Assembly: GCA_021845685.1 (NCBI GenBank)
Contig: JAJZVN010000016.1
Coordinates: forward strand, 1-48,201
DNA from: a bacterium
GTDB lineage: Bacteria; SZUA-79; Acidulodesulfobacterales; Acidulodesulfobacteraceae
Reading direction: 5' to 3'
Length of the DNA: 48,201 bases
Shown here: piece by piece, positions 1 to 8,120 of the stretch
Layout of the letters: each line of letters opens with the position of its first letter
How positions within the stretch are numbered: position 1 is the first letter of the stretch
The notes under the pieces: model-generated
Databases searched by the model: none
The model's input: only the letters and a program-made list of their open reading frames with translations
What the model was told of the DNA's origin: nothing
Position numbers and translations under genes: made by a program

Positions 1-159
1 AATTAATTAAGTTAAAATAAATATATTTTATATTTAATTTATTTATTATTATATATGTTTATAATTTAACGCAAATAAATTAGATTGCAATATATTTTAA
101 TGATTAAATAATTATAATTTTAATTATATATAATTATATATTATACTATACGAAAATTA

Positions 160-930
160 ATGATTAATAAATATAAATTAGTTTTTTCTATTATTTTGTC
201 AATTAATTTCTGCTGTTTTATTTTTATAAAAAATGCACAAGGTTTATCTTATAATAATATAAATAAAAAATTAAATTATTATAAATCAGAAAATGTTCAT
301 GCCGTTCATTCGGTTAATAATGAAAGTACTTATGAGGATCCTGGTTTAGGCGATGAAATAATAGCTTCTGTAGATAACAATCCTATAACGTTAAACGATA
401 TATATTTTTTGGGAAATTTTAGAAGAATTTTATATGGGGAAAAAGGATTATTTAATAATAAATTTTCAGACAAAAAAATAAATAAATTATTAAATATTTA
501 TATTAATAGATTTTTAATATTAAAAGAAGAGCATAAAATTGATATAATAAAGATACCCGTTAAGTATTTAAATTCTTATATAAAAAACTTTATGCAAGAT
601 TATAGAAAAAAATATAAGAATTTAAAATTTTCGCAATTTTTAATAATATTCGGGTACAATTATACGGAATTTGAAAATTTTATTAGAAATATCCTAATTG
701 AAAGAGAATTCATAGCAGAACATTTAAAACTTTTTTTTAATATGTCAAAAAAAAATGTAATTATTTTAAAAAAATTAGAACACAAAAAAAATTTTGAAAA
801 TAGTATTAATAAAAGTAAAAAAGTTTCAACAAAACAATTATCTATCAGAAATATTATCTTAGACTTAAAAACATGGATAAATAAACTTAGAAGTAAGGCT
901 GCCATTGATATTGTCAGCACCAAATATTAA
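160..930 (+). CDS. SurA-like periplasmic chaperone lacking the parvulin domain
   Basis: Seen: 256 aa. An N-terminal hydrophobic signal segment (about residues 5-27) precedes a spacer, then a motif near residues 65-82 (DEIIASVDNNPITLNDI) typical of the SurA/PrsA N-terminal domain. A helical region with many Lys/Asn follows, and the C-terminal stretch near 230-250 (LKTWINKLRSKAAIDI) resembles the last helix and strand of SurA proteins. Known: SurA escorts outer-membrane proteins through the periplasm; proteins of this family often carry one or two PPIase domains between these two parts. Here the length leaves no room for one, so a chaperone-only form is inferred. No clear Shine-Dalgarno; the ATG follows a TATACT box by only 12 bases. 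The gene stands alone, with queD 130 bases downstream. Confidence 0.6.
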   Translation: MINKYKLVFSIILSINFCCFIFIKNAQGLSYNNINKKLNYYKSENVHAVHSVNNESTYEDPGLGDEIIASVDNNPITLNDIYFLGNFRRILYGEKGLFNNKFSDKKINKLLNIYINRFLILKEEHKIDIIKIPVKYLNSYIKNFMQDYRKKYKNLKFSQFLIIFGYNYTEFENFIRNILIEREFIAEHLKLFFNMSKKNVIILKKLEHKKNFENSINKSKKVSTKQLSIRNIILDLKTWINKLRSKAAIDIVSTKY

Positions 931-1060
931 TGATCCTATAAATAATAATTTACAAGCTGAGTTTTAATTTAATTATTATGCGAGACTTTTGCTATCGTCA
1001 ATATAAATATAAGAAAAAATATTTTATATAATTTAATTTAAACAGGTATTAAATATTAAA

Positions 1061-1447
1061 ATGTATGAATTAAAAATATCATCCGTATTTTCTTCGGCTC
1101 ATAACCTAAGGGGATATAATGGTAAATGCGAAAATATTCACGGACATAATTGGCAGATTGAGGTTATCGTATGTTCCGAATTATTAAATGAAATAGGAAT
1201 TGCAATTGACTTCAAGATTCTTAAAGGTTATCTAAAAATAATAATGGAAAAATTAGACCATAAATATATTAATGAATTGCCGTATTTTGAAAATATTAAT
1301 CCTTCCGCCGAAAATATCGCAAAATATATTTTTAAAGAATTTGGAATACTATTGGATAATAATCAAGAAAGTAAGAATATTAATATTAAAGTAAAAAAAG
1401 TAAATGTTTATGAAACCGCGACATCCATGGCTTCATATTTTGAATAA
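1061..1447 (+). CDS. queD: 6-carboxy-5,6,7,8-tetrahydropterin synthase (QueD/PTPS family)
   Basis: Seen: 128 aa, the usual length of bacterial QueD. The zinc ligands His14, His27 and His29 and the catalytic Cys23 are present (AHN then KCENIHGHNW). An LDHKYIN motif lies near residue 66 and the C-terminal ETATSMASYF carries the substrate-anchoring Glu. Known: the enzyme converts 7,8-dihydroneopterin triphosphate to 6-carboxytetrahydropterin in queuosine/7-deazaguanine biosynthesis, in the cytoplasm. No other queuosine gene (queC, queE, queF) lies in this window. The family also contains folate-linked PTPS-III members; the Cys-containing motif here favours QueD, but substrate choice is inferred. 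Confidence 0.88.
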   Translation: MYELKISSVFSSAHNLRGYNGKCENIHGHNWQIEVIVCSELLNEIGIAIDFKILKGYLKIIMEKLDHKYINELPYFENINPSAENIAKYIFKEFGILLDNNQESKNINIKVKKVNVYETATSMASYFE

Positions 1448-1580
1448 TGTTTTTATATATAATATATAATAAAATAAATAAATGAATTGACTTATTTTTT
1501 TATATATATTAAAAGATTATAATAGTTATCATTAAATAATTACTCATTAGATTTAATATTTTATTTTTTTATATTATTAT

Positions 1581-2711
1581 ATGCTGCAAAAATTTAAAAA
1601 GAATATTCATTTAATTTTTATCTTTATAATATTGCTTTCTTTAATATTTTTTTACTTATCCTATAATTTTTCCTTTAAAAAAGAAAAACAAATAGGAAAC
1701 AGAATAAATAATAAAGAATTATTGCTTAAAAATATAAAATTAATTATTAAAAGTAAAGAAACTGAAATAGGAAAATTAAATATTAAGCCTCTTATATTTA
1801 ATTATTTTTCTAAAGAAAATAATTATTTTTTTATCTCTAAGATTTCAAAAACTGCAATTAACTGCAATTTGCATTTAGATTATATAAATTATAAAGGATT
1901 AAAACAGTATCCATACGGAAAGATATATTTATTTAATATGGCAGGCAGCGGCAATTTTCTAAATATATATAATTTTGTTAAAACCTTAGAATATAAATAT
2001 AAAATTATAATAAATAATTTTATATTTAAAAAAAACAAAAAAAATAACTTTTTATCATTTTATTCTAAATTAAGAATATATGAAATAAAGAAAAATTATT
2101 TAACTATTCCTGCCGCCTTTTCTTTTCTCAGTAAATTAAATCCGCCTTTTATTTATAATAAAAATATTAATCCTTTTAATTTTAAGGTTTTAAAAAAGAA
2201 AACAGAATTAATTAAAAAAATTGAGTTTAAGCAAAAACCAAAACCAAAACCTAGACCTAGACCTAAAATAGTTAAGCCTTTTAAAAAAATATTAAAAAAA
2301 GAAAATAATACAGAATCGGCTTATGCCGTTAAATTATCTGAAGAGCATAAAATAGACATTAATAAATCTGATAAATATAATAAAGAAGGTATAATTTTAT
2401 TTAAAAATAATAGATATAATGCAGCATTGAATAAATTTAAAAAGTCAATATCGTTAAATCCAAAAAATTATATTGCATTGTCAAACGCGGCACTTGATTA
2501 TTATATTAAAAAGAATTACAATAAAGCAAAATTTTATATAAAAAAGGCAATAAAATTAAAAAATAATAAATGGCAATTTTATTTCATTCTTGGTCTTATA
2601 TATATAAAACATAATAAATTGTTACTATCCAAAAATAATTTTAAAAAAGCTTATTTGTTAGATCCTCAAAATAAAAAGCTGCTTTATTATATTAATATTA
2701 AACATTATTAA
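1581..2711 (+). CDS. PilO-like membrane protein fused to C-terminal TPR repeats
   Basis: Seen: 376 aa. A short cytoplasmic N-terminus and one membrane helix (residues about 10-30) are followed by a charged helical stretch and an alpha/beta segment (about 90-175) with the pattern GNFLNIYNFVKTLE, as in PilO/GspM-type ferredoxin-like folds. A proline-lysine linker near residues 215-232 (KPKPKPRPRPK) joins this to about three TPR units (residues about 265-370; YNKEGIILFKNNRYNAALN begins the first). Inference: an inner-membrane assembly-platform protein that reaches into the periplasm and presents a TPR docking surface. It sits 34 kb from the pilus operon and is not in an obvious operon. I know no named family with this exact order; the PilO part is a structural resemblance judged by eye. 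Confidence 0.45.
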   Translation: MLQKFKKNIHLIFIFIILLSLIFFYLSYNFSFKKEKQIGNRINNKELLLKNIKLIIKSKETEIGKLNIKPLIFNYFSKENNYFFISKISKTAINCNLHLDYINYKGLKQYPYGKIYLFNMAGSGNFLNIYNFVKTLEYKYKIIINNFIFKKNKKNNFLSFYSKLRIYEIKKNYLTIPAAFSFLSKLNPPFIYNKNINPFNFKVLKKKTELIKKIEFKQKPKPKPRPRPKIVKPFKKILKKENNTESAYAVKLSEEHKIDINKSDKYNKEGIILFKNNRYNAALNKFKKSISLNPKNYIALSNAALDYYIKKNYNKAKFYIKKAIKLKNNKWQFYFILGLIYIKHNKLLLSKNNFKKAYLLDPQNKKLLYYINIKHY

Positions 2712-2784
2712 TAATTATTAAATTTATAATTTACCATAAAGTATAAAAATTTGCTTTCAATTTTAAATTTTAGAGGAATTTATT

Positions 2785-3867
2785 ATGAGGCCGTTCCAAA
2801 AATATTTCATTTTTATTTGTTTATCGCTATTTATGTTAATTTTATTTACCTGCTCCGATTCTTATGCTTTTTTAACTATTACAATTACGCCCGGCAGATT
2901 AGATAGATATAAAATTATAACTCCGCATAAAGTTAGAGCCGGAAAAAATTTTACAGTTAAGATTATTGCTCTCGACGATTTTGGAAATATTATAACTAAT
3001 TTTGCCGCTAAAAATATAGGGTCTAATATAATTGTTAAATACGGCAGAAATTTAGACAAGAAAATAAGTCTGCCTGCTTCCGAATTTAAGAAAGGCGTAG
3101 TTAAATTTAATATTTCTTATAAAAAAGAAGGAAGAATATTCATAGAATCTTCATTCGAGGGGGTAGAAGGCAAAAGCGCTCCCATAAAAATATATCCGGG
3201 TCCTTTTAACAATTTGAAAATAAAATCGCCTGCAGAAGTGACGGCGGGAAAGACTTTTCGTGTCAATGTATATGCCGAAGATCAATACGGCAATCCCGTT
3301 GATATCCCTAAAAATAGCGTAATTAAAGTATTTCTTACAGGCGATAACTTTAAAGTGCATCCCCGCATATTACCGCCGCAATCGATTAGAAACGGTTTTG
3401 GCAGGTACAATTTTATTTCAGATAGATCAGGAATGAGCCAGTTGAATTTTGAAATCCAGAATGATGGAGAAAACCCTGTATTTTCAAGTAAAAATATTGA
3501 AATACAACCTGCCGGTTTATATAAATTTCATATTTCACTTAATGTCGCTCATATTTCCGCGGGGAAACCGTTTATGATAAAACTTGTTCCAGTAGACATG
3601 TACGGAAATGTAATACAGAATATAAATAAAATTAAAGGAAAAGTTAAATTAAGTTTAATTTCTGATTCAGGTGTAGAAAGGAGCAGCATAATTAATTTTA
3701 AAGATTTCGTAAAAGGAATTGCATTGATTAAAACAATTTTTAACAAAGTAGGAACATTTTCTATACATGCAAAACCCATTGGAGTAAGTATTAATCAAAA
3801 AATAAAACGTAATAAAATTAAAATTAAAAATATAATACCGCCCAATAGTTTGCTTTTGTCAAAATAA
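2785..3867 (+). CDS. Secreted protein with tandem Ig-like domains
   Basis: Seen: 360 aa. A signal peptide (residues 1-28) ends in SYA, a good signal peptidase I site; a Cys at residue 23 lacks a proper lipobox. The mature part is three repeats of about 100 aa, each opening with a variant of 'kit/ksp...v.AGK.F.v.v.a.D.yGN' (near residues 50, 150 and 255), the hallmark of invasin/big-type bacterial Ig-like strands. A start with an upstream GAGGAA ribosome site is clear. Inference: an exported periplasmic or surface protein, perhaps adhesive or structural. GC content is visibly higher than in the neighbouring PilO-TPR gene. No partner gene is evident; function unknown. Confidence 0.6.
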   Translation: MRPFQKYFIFICLSLFMLILFTCSDSYAFLTITITPGRLDRYKIITPHKVRAGKNFTVKIIALDDFGNIITNFAAKNIGSNIIVKYGRNLDKKISLPASEFKKGVVKFNISYKKEGRIFIESSFEGVEGKSAPIKIYPGPFNNLKIKSPAEVTAGKTFRVNVYAEDQYGNPVDIPKNSVIKVFLTGDNFKVHPRILPPQSIRNGFGRYNFISDRSGMSQLNFEIQNDGENPVFSSKNIEIQPAGLYKFHISLNVAHISAGKPFMIKLVPVDMYGNVIQNINKIKGKVKLSLISDSGVERSSIINFKDFVKGIALIKTIFNKVGTFSIHAKPIGVSINQKIKRNKIKIKNIIPPNSLLLSK

Positions 3868-3899
3868 CACAAAATAGCCGATGTTTTTAAAGTATTGCT

Positions 3900-3929
3900 G
3901 TATACTTGGCAATCTTTACCGGCAATTTT
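3900..3929 (-). repeat. Solitary end fragment of the dispersed inverted-repeat element
   Basis: The 30 bases here, read on the minus strand, match the left end of the element copy at 26698-26727 at 28 of 30 positions (AAAATTGCCGGTA then AAGTATAC are shared). No matching second end is evident nearby, so this is an isolated end left by decay or recombination. Confidence 0.6.
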
Positions 3930-4004
3930 AATAATATTTTTCTTGAATAAAAGTTTTTAAATTGTTATTATATATTATATATAAATAAATTAAGTACTTA
4001 TTGC

Positions 4005-4243
4005 TTTAATTCTGCAATAGAAACTATTTATAAGTTCTTATTTATAAGTTCTAATATTAAATAACGCTGGATTCCCGCTTACGCAGGAATGGCATGCAAA
4101 AGGTGAAATAATAATTTCCGCAAAGTCCCAACCCGCTTCAGCGGGAAAATTCCGAAGATAGAAACGCACGCTGTTTCTATTCACGAGGCTATAAGCCGAG
4201 AGTGAAGCGGTCATCCTGTATATAAAATTATTGCAGAATTAAA
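4005..4243 (+). repeat. Dispersed inverted-repeat element, copy 1 (MITE-like)
   Basis: Terminal inverted repeats of 15 bases, TTTAATTCTGCAATA at 4005-4019 and its complement at 4229-4243, bound a 239-base non-coding segment. Inside are a hairpin unit GGATTCCCGCTTACGCAGG (from about 4068) and a conserved core (about 4150-4214) containing GAAGATAGAAACGCACGC and CGAGGCTATAAGCCGAG. The same core recurs at about 13110-13190 and, inverted, at about 26750-26815. It ends 15 bases before tRNA-Cys. No reading frame. The 3868-4258 stretch holds nothing else that I can support except the solitary end at 3900. Confidence 0.7.
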
Positions 4244-4258
4244 TAGAGATATTAAAAA

Positions 4259-4332
4259 GGCGGCATAGCCAAGCGGTAAGGCAGAGGTCTGCAAAACCTT
4301 TATCCCCGGTTCAAATCCGGGTGCCGCCTCCA
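4259..4332 (+). tRNA. tRNA-Cys (GCA)
   Basis: A full cloverleaf of 74 bases: acceptor stem GGCGGCA pairs with TGCCGCC, the discriminator is T and CCA is encoded (4330-4332). The anticodon loop is CTGCAAA, giving anticodon GCA for cysteine. The T arm is CCCCGGTTCAAATCCGGGT. It stands alone between two copies of the dispersed element. Confidence 0.95.
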
Positions 4333-4559
4333 CAAAAAATAAAATTGTAATAAATGGAAAAAATATGTGTAAATAAAAAACTATTAATAATATTATTAAA
4401 TCTAATTTAGCTAATTTATTGGCAGCACTGTCACATTTTTAATGATATTTTTTATTTATATGCCGTTTTCGGATATTGTTAATTTTGTTTACTAACTTAT
4501 ATTATACAATAGACTAACGGCTGTTTTATAGTTTTTAATGCAGCGTTGAAGATAATCCC

Positions 4560-4717
4560 TAATCCTGCGATAGAAATTTATTTTCTGGATTCCTGCTTAC
4601 GCAGGAATGACTTAGCGAGGATTTAAACATTCACCCTTTGGGTGTCATTCCCGCGCAAGCGGGAATCCAGTATTGCTTAGTATTAAACTATCTAAAACAT
4701 TTTCTATCGCAGGATTA
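4560..4717 (+). repeat. Dispersed inverted-repeat element, copy 2 (compact, perfect ends)
   Basis: The ends TAATCCTGCGATAGAAA (4560-4576) and its exact complement (4701-4717) form 17-base perfect inverted repeats around a 158-base segment. It contains two hairpin units, GGATTCCTGCTTACGCAGGA and the inverted TCATTCCCGCGCAAGCGGGA, but lacks the long GAAGATAGAAACGC core of the other copies. AAGATAAT occurs just outside both ends (4549-4556, three bases before the left end, and 4718-4725), possibly a target duplication. It lies directly upstream of the rpsU promoter. Confidence 0.7.
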
Positions 4718-4727
4718 AAGATAATAG

Positions 4728-4757
4728 TTGACAAATGACTATTAATTATTAGATACT
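4728..4757 (+). promoter_or_regulatory. Candidate sigma-70 promoter of rpsU
   Basis: A perfect -35 hexamer TTGACA (4728-4733) is followed after 18 bases by GATACT (4752-4757, four of six matches to TATAAT). Start of transcription would fall near 4764, about 55 bases before the rpsU start codon. It begins just outside copy 2 of the dispersed element. Confidence 0.5.
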
Positions 4758-4818
4758 ATAGATAGAACTAAAATATAAAATGAAAAAAGTGCTCTTATAA
4801 AAGGAGGCGAGTTTACAT

Positions 4819-5013
4819 TTGTCAATTGTAAAAATAAAAGATAATGAATCATTCGAAAGTGCATTAAGGCGTTTCAAAAAATCTTGCGAAAGAGCAGGAA
4901 TCCTTTCTGAAATCAGAAAAAGAGAACATTACGAAAAGCCCAGTGTTAAAAAAAAAAAGAAGGCTGCTGCGGCAAGAAAAAGAAATTCTAAAAAAAATCG
5001 CTATAATTACTGA
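4819..5013 (+). CDS. rpsU: 30S ribosomal protein bS21
   Basis: Seen: 64 aa, the family length. The sequence has the conserved [20 protein letters not shown] stretch and an [10 protein letters not shown] segment, then a Lys/Arg-rich tail ([12 protein letters not shown]). The start is TTG at 4819, set by a strong AAAGGAGG ribosome site 8-15 bases upstream. Known: bS21 sits near the 3' end of 16S rRNA and helps start-site recognition. It heads the macromolecular-synthesis cluster with cvpA, dnaG and rpoD, which links ribosome, primase and sigma factor supply. The candidate promoter at 4728 should drive it. Confidence 0.95.
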   Translation: MSIVKIKDNESFESALRRFKKSCERAGILSEIRKREHYEKPSVKKKKKAAAARKRNSKKNRYNY

Positions 5014-5049
5014 TTTATAATTTTAATAAATAATCCATAATTTGTTCGT

Positions 5050-5069
5050 CCTCGTCCGAAAGGACGAGG
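5050..5069 (+). terminator. Perfect GC-rich hairpin between rpsU and cvpA
   Basis: CCTCGTCC, loop GAAA, GGACGAGG: an eight-pair perfect stem with a GNRA tetraloop, in a surrounding of over 75% AT. It is not followed by a T run, so it is a weak terminator at best; a processing or stability hairpin separating abundant rpsU message from the rest of the operon is at least as likely. Confidence 0.55.
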
Positions 5070-5096
5070 TAATCGGCTTATTGTTTATACATTATT

Positions 5097-5447
5097 ATGT
5101 ATATAAATATTATAATTTTGATTATAATGCTTGCCGCAATGATTCGCGGTTTTTTTAGGGGACTCGCAAAAGAAGTTTTGTCTTTAGCAGGACTTGGGGC
5201 CGCTTTCTTTGCCGCTTATTATATGGCTGAAAATTTTGGCAGATTACATCCAGCCTATCTGAATTTTATCAATAATATTAAAAATTATGATTTAAGAGAA
5301 ATTATAATATTTGCTTCTGTTTTTATAATAGTCGGTTTAATATTTACTATAATTTCTTTTTTAATTACTAAACTGCTTGATTTATTAATGCTTGGTTTTG
5401 TGAATAAAATAGGCGGTTTTTTTTTGCAGGAATCAAAATTTTTATAA
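5097..5447 (+). CDS. cvpA: CvpA family membrane protein, N-terminal part before a frame break
   Basis: Seen: 116 aa as read. Three hydrophobic segments (about residues 4-20, 26-45 and 66-98) and the family pattern MIRGFFRGLAKEVLSLAGL identify CvpA (colicin V production family), a small inner-membrane protein implicated in envelope integrity. Reading runs out shortly after NKIGGFF, where normal members continue with a fourth membrane helix. That helix is encoded immediately downstream in another frame (see 5422-5584). The break falls in a run of nine T at 5417-5425; ten T would restore a normal protein of about 162 aa. Position between rpsU and dnaG matches the MutS2/CvpA-like neighbours seen in related bacteria. 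Whether this is a true mutation, slippage or a sequencing error cannot be told from one read. Confidence 0.75.
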   Translation: MYINIIILIIMLAAMIRGFFRGLAKEVLSLAGLGAAFFAAYYMAENFGRLHPAYLNFINNIKNYDLREIIIFASVFIIVGLIFTIISFLITKLLDLLMLGFVNKIGGFFLQESKFL

Positions 5448-5584
5448 TACTTAGCCTCGTTATATTTTTTATTTTTTCAATGCCTGTAATTAAAAATAAT
5501 TACAGCTCATTCAGAAAAGTGGATGCGTTGCCTTATTTTTACTATACAGGAAATATTATCACCTCGTATATAAAGCATATATAA
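5422..5584 (+). pseudogene. cvpA: Out-of-frame C-terminal part of cvpA
   Basis: In the -1 frame from the T run, the translation reads FFAGIKIFIILSLVIFFIF then SMPVIKNNYSSF and stops at TAA 5582-5584. This is the glycine-led fourth membrane helix and short tail expected of CvpA, so it belongs to the gene at 5097. It has no start codon or ribosome site of its own. Confidence 0.7.
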
Positions 5585-5659
5585 AACAACAACACTCAAA
5601 ATTATATGTTATGTATGCAATAAATTTTTTCATATTTATAGCATACATAAAACAAAAAT

Positions 5660-8050
5660 ATGAATTCGGACATACAGACAATATTAGATTCCGTTAATAT
5701 TACCGATGAAATTTCCGTTTTTGTTAATTTAAAAAAAGTCGGCAGGAACTATTCGGGGTTATGTCCTTTCCATTCTGAAAAAACACCTTCGTTTAATGTT
5801 GACAACGATAAGGGTCTTTTTTATTGCTTTGGCTGCGGCAAAGGCGGAAATGTAATTAATTTCTTAATGGATATTAAAGGGGAATCTTTTATAGAGATAA
5901 TAACTTATCTTAGAGAAAAATATAATATTCCCGTTTCCGATGATTGGAATAAAAATAATTTTAAGCAGTATAAAAATTCTAATTATTATAGCGGTATTAA
6001 TAATAATCCAGATAATTCTGCATTTTCTGAAAAAGCGGAAATAAAAAAAATATTAAAATTGGCTCTAAATTATTATTATGAAAATTTATTTATTTATAAA
6101 AAAATAGGCGCCGATACTTTAAATTATTTACAATCAAGGGGTATAAGCAAAGAATCCGCAAAGGAATTCAAATTTGGATATGCGCCTTTTAGCAAAGGAC
6201 TTTCTAAAATACTTGCCGAAAATAAAATTCAATTAGATATTGCGGTTAATATAGGTTTGCTTTATAAAAACGGAAATAGTTACGCAGACAGGTTTATAAA
6301 TAAACTTATAATACCTATTTTTGACCAATTTAACGAACCGATTGCTTTTGCGGCGAGAATTATAAATAGCGGCAGTAAAACAAATAATGCCGAAGGCGGA
6401 CCTAAATATGTCAATACTAATAATTCATTAGTTTTTAATAAAAATAAAACTTTATTCGGTCTAAATAAATCTTTAAATTATATAAAAAATTTAAATTATG
6501 TAATTGTAGTAGAAGGCTATTTTGATATGATATCGCTTTATAACAGCGGTATTAAAAATATTGTTGCAACTATGGGAACTGCTTTATCTAAAAATCATAT
6601 ATTGGCGCTATCTAGGCTTTGCGATAATATCGTTTTGCTTTATGACGGCGACGAAGCCGGATTAAATGCTATAAACAGAGGACTTGAATTATTTAAAGAA
6701 TTTATGGATAATTCTGAGAAAAATATTTATGCAGTTTCATTAAAAGATGATGAAGACCCTGACAGTTTTGTGCAAAAATTTGGCGGAGATAAATTAAAGG
6801 CATATTTAAACTTCAATAAAAAAAGAATTATAGAGTTTGTAATTGATTATTATATAAATAAATATTTAATGTCTGACAATAAGCAAATCAAATATAGAAA
6901 TAATATAATAAACAGACAATCTGACAAACCTCACGAAAAACAGAGTATTAACGAAAGCGGCATAGTACCGAATTATGAATTAAATTTTAATGATGATATA
7001 GGATTTAATAAAGAAATTATTCTAAAAAAGAAAATTTTAATTATAGATAATATATTACCTTTTTTAAATATAGATAATGTAATTTTGTTTTCCTATTATA
7101 TTAATTTGATAGCCGGCAAGATAGGATTGAATGAAAAATTGGTCAGGGAATATATAAATAATAAAAAAATGCGGTATAATAGTAAGTATATAGGAGGTTT
7201 TACGAATTATAATAGCATTGCCAATAATTCTATTAATTCTATGAATGTTACTTCTATAGGTATCGGTTCTAATAATATTAATAAATATCCCGATAGGAGT
7301 AAAAATAACAAAATTAATTATAAAAATGACGAAAATAATAACGACAATACCGACGACAATAGCGTTTCTCAAATTATTGAAAATAATGAAATTGATAAAG
7401 ATAACGAAAGCAAATATGATTCGCCGAGTGATAGTCTTGAACAAGATTATGGAATAGGGGACGAATTAAACAAACAGAGTTATAGAATAGAAAAAATGAT
7501 ACTAATAGATATTTTTAGAAATTTTTTATTGACAAAGCTTATTAATGAGAGTATATTAAATGAATTTTCGGATAAAGATATAGTTCTTATCATTAAAGAA
7601 ATAAGGTACCTGTTATCTAATGATGTTTCTGATGTTTTAAATTCTTCTGAAAATAAGTTAATTGAGGAAAGACCGCGGATTTTACAGGCAAGATTTTCTA
7701 ATTATATTAACATTAATGAAGTATTTGAGAAAACGCAAAATCCTTCAAAATGGAAAAAATTATATTATGAATGTCAATTTGTAAATTGCAATACCGATAA
7801 AAATCTTACAATTACAAGCAACAGATTAGATAATTATTCAGAAGATAAAAGTAACGATACCGAAGAAAAAAATTTTATAAGATTGATTATAAAGCGTAAA
7901 ATAAATAATATAACTATACTGAAGTCTAATTTTATAAGAGAATTAAACAGCGGTTTATTAAGCTTAGAAGATTGGAATAAAAAATCTAAAGAATTACTTG
8001 CTGTTAAAAATTTAATAGAAAAACTGCATAACAAAATGAACTCATTATAA
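5660..8050 (+). CDS. dnaG: DNA primase DnaG with large Asn-rich insert
   Basis: Seen: 796 aa against about 600 for typical primases. The N-terminal zinc-binding domain has Cys35, His38 (CPFHSEKTPSF) and the CFGCG pair near 56-59. The catalytic core includes the RNA-polymerase-basic region near 145-200 (GISKESAKEFKFGYAP), and the TOPRIM motifs EGYFDMI (about 282) and DGDEAG (about 332). Excess length lies after about residue 395, with an Asn/Ser/Asp-rich stretch near 505-600 and further low-complexity runs before a short C-terminal helical domain that would contact the DnaB helicase. Known: DnaG makes RNA primers for replication. Follows cvpA and precedes rpoD by 70 bases in the same operon. 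Confidence 0.95.
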   Translation: MNSDIQTILDSVNITDEISVFVNLKKVGRNYSGLCPFHSEKTPSFNVDNDKGLFYCFGCGKGGNVINFLMDIKGESFIEIITYLREKYNIPVSDDWNKNNFKQYKNSNYYSGINNNPDNSAFSEKAEIKKILKLALNYYYENLFIYKKIGADTLNYLQSRGISKESAKEFKFGYAPFSKGLSKILAENKIQLDIAVNIGLLYKNGNSYADRFINKLIIPIFDQFNEPIAFAARIINSGSKTNNAEGGPKYVNTNNSLVFNKNKTLFGLNKSLNYIKNLNYVIVVEGYFDMISLYNSGIKNIVATMGTALSKNHILALSRLCDNIVLLYDGDEAGLNAINRGLELFKEFMDNSEKNIYAVSLKDDEDPDSFVQKFGGDKLKAYLNFNKKRIIEFVIDYYINKYLMSDNKQIKYRNNIINRQSDKPHEKQSINESGIVPNYELNFNDDIGFNKEIILKKKILIIDNILPFLNIDNVILFSYYINLIAGKIGLNEKLVREYINNKKMRYNSKYIGGFTNYNSIANNSINSMNVTSIGIGSNNINKYPDRSKNNKINYKNDENNNDNTDDNSVSQIIENNEIDKDNESKYDSPSDSLEQDYGIGDELNKQSYRIEKMILIDIFRNFLLTKLINESILNEFSDKDIVLIIKEIRYLLSNDVSDVLNSSENKLIEERPRILQARFSNYININEVFEKTQNPSKWKKLYYECQFVNCNTDKNLTITSNRLDNYSEDKSNDTEEKNFIRLIIKRKINNITILKSNFIRELNSGLLSLEDWNKKSKELLAVKNLIEKLHNKMNSL

Positions 8051-8120
8051 GATAATTTGCTAATAAATTACTAATCGTTATATAATTTATATAATAAATT
8101 AAATTTAAATAAATATAGAT

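Noticed and set aside
4060-4215. Riboswitch or structured leader for the following tRNA/rpsU region
   Set aside because: The same structured segment recurs at two other places in unrelated contexts and in both orientations, so a dispersed element explains it better.
7064-7444. Minus-strand frame of 126 codons inside dnaG
   Set aside because: It is Ile/Phe-rich because it is the complement of the Asn-rich AAT runs in DnaG; no independent evidence.
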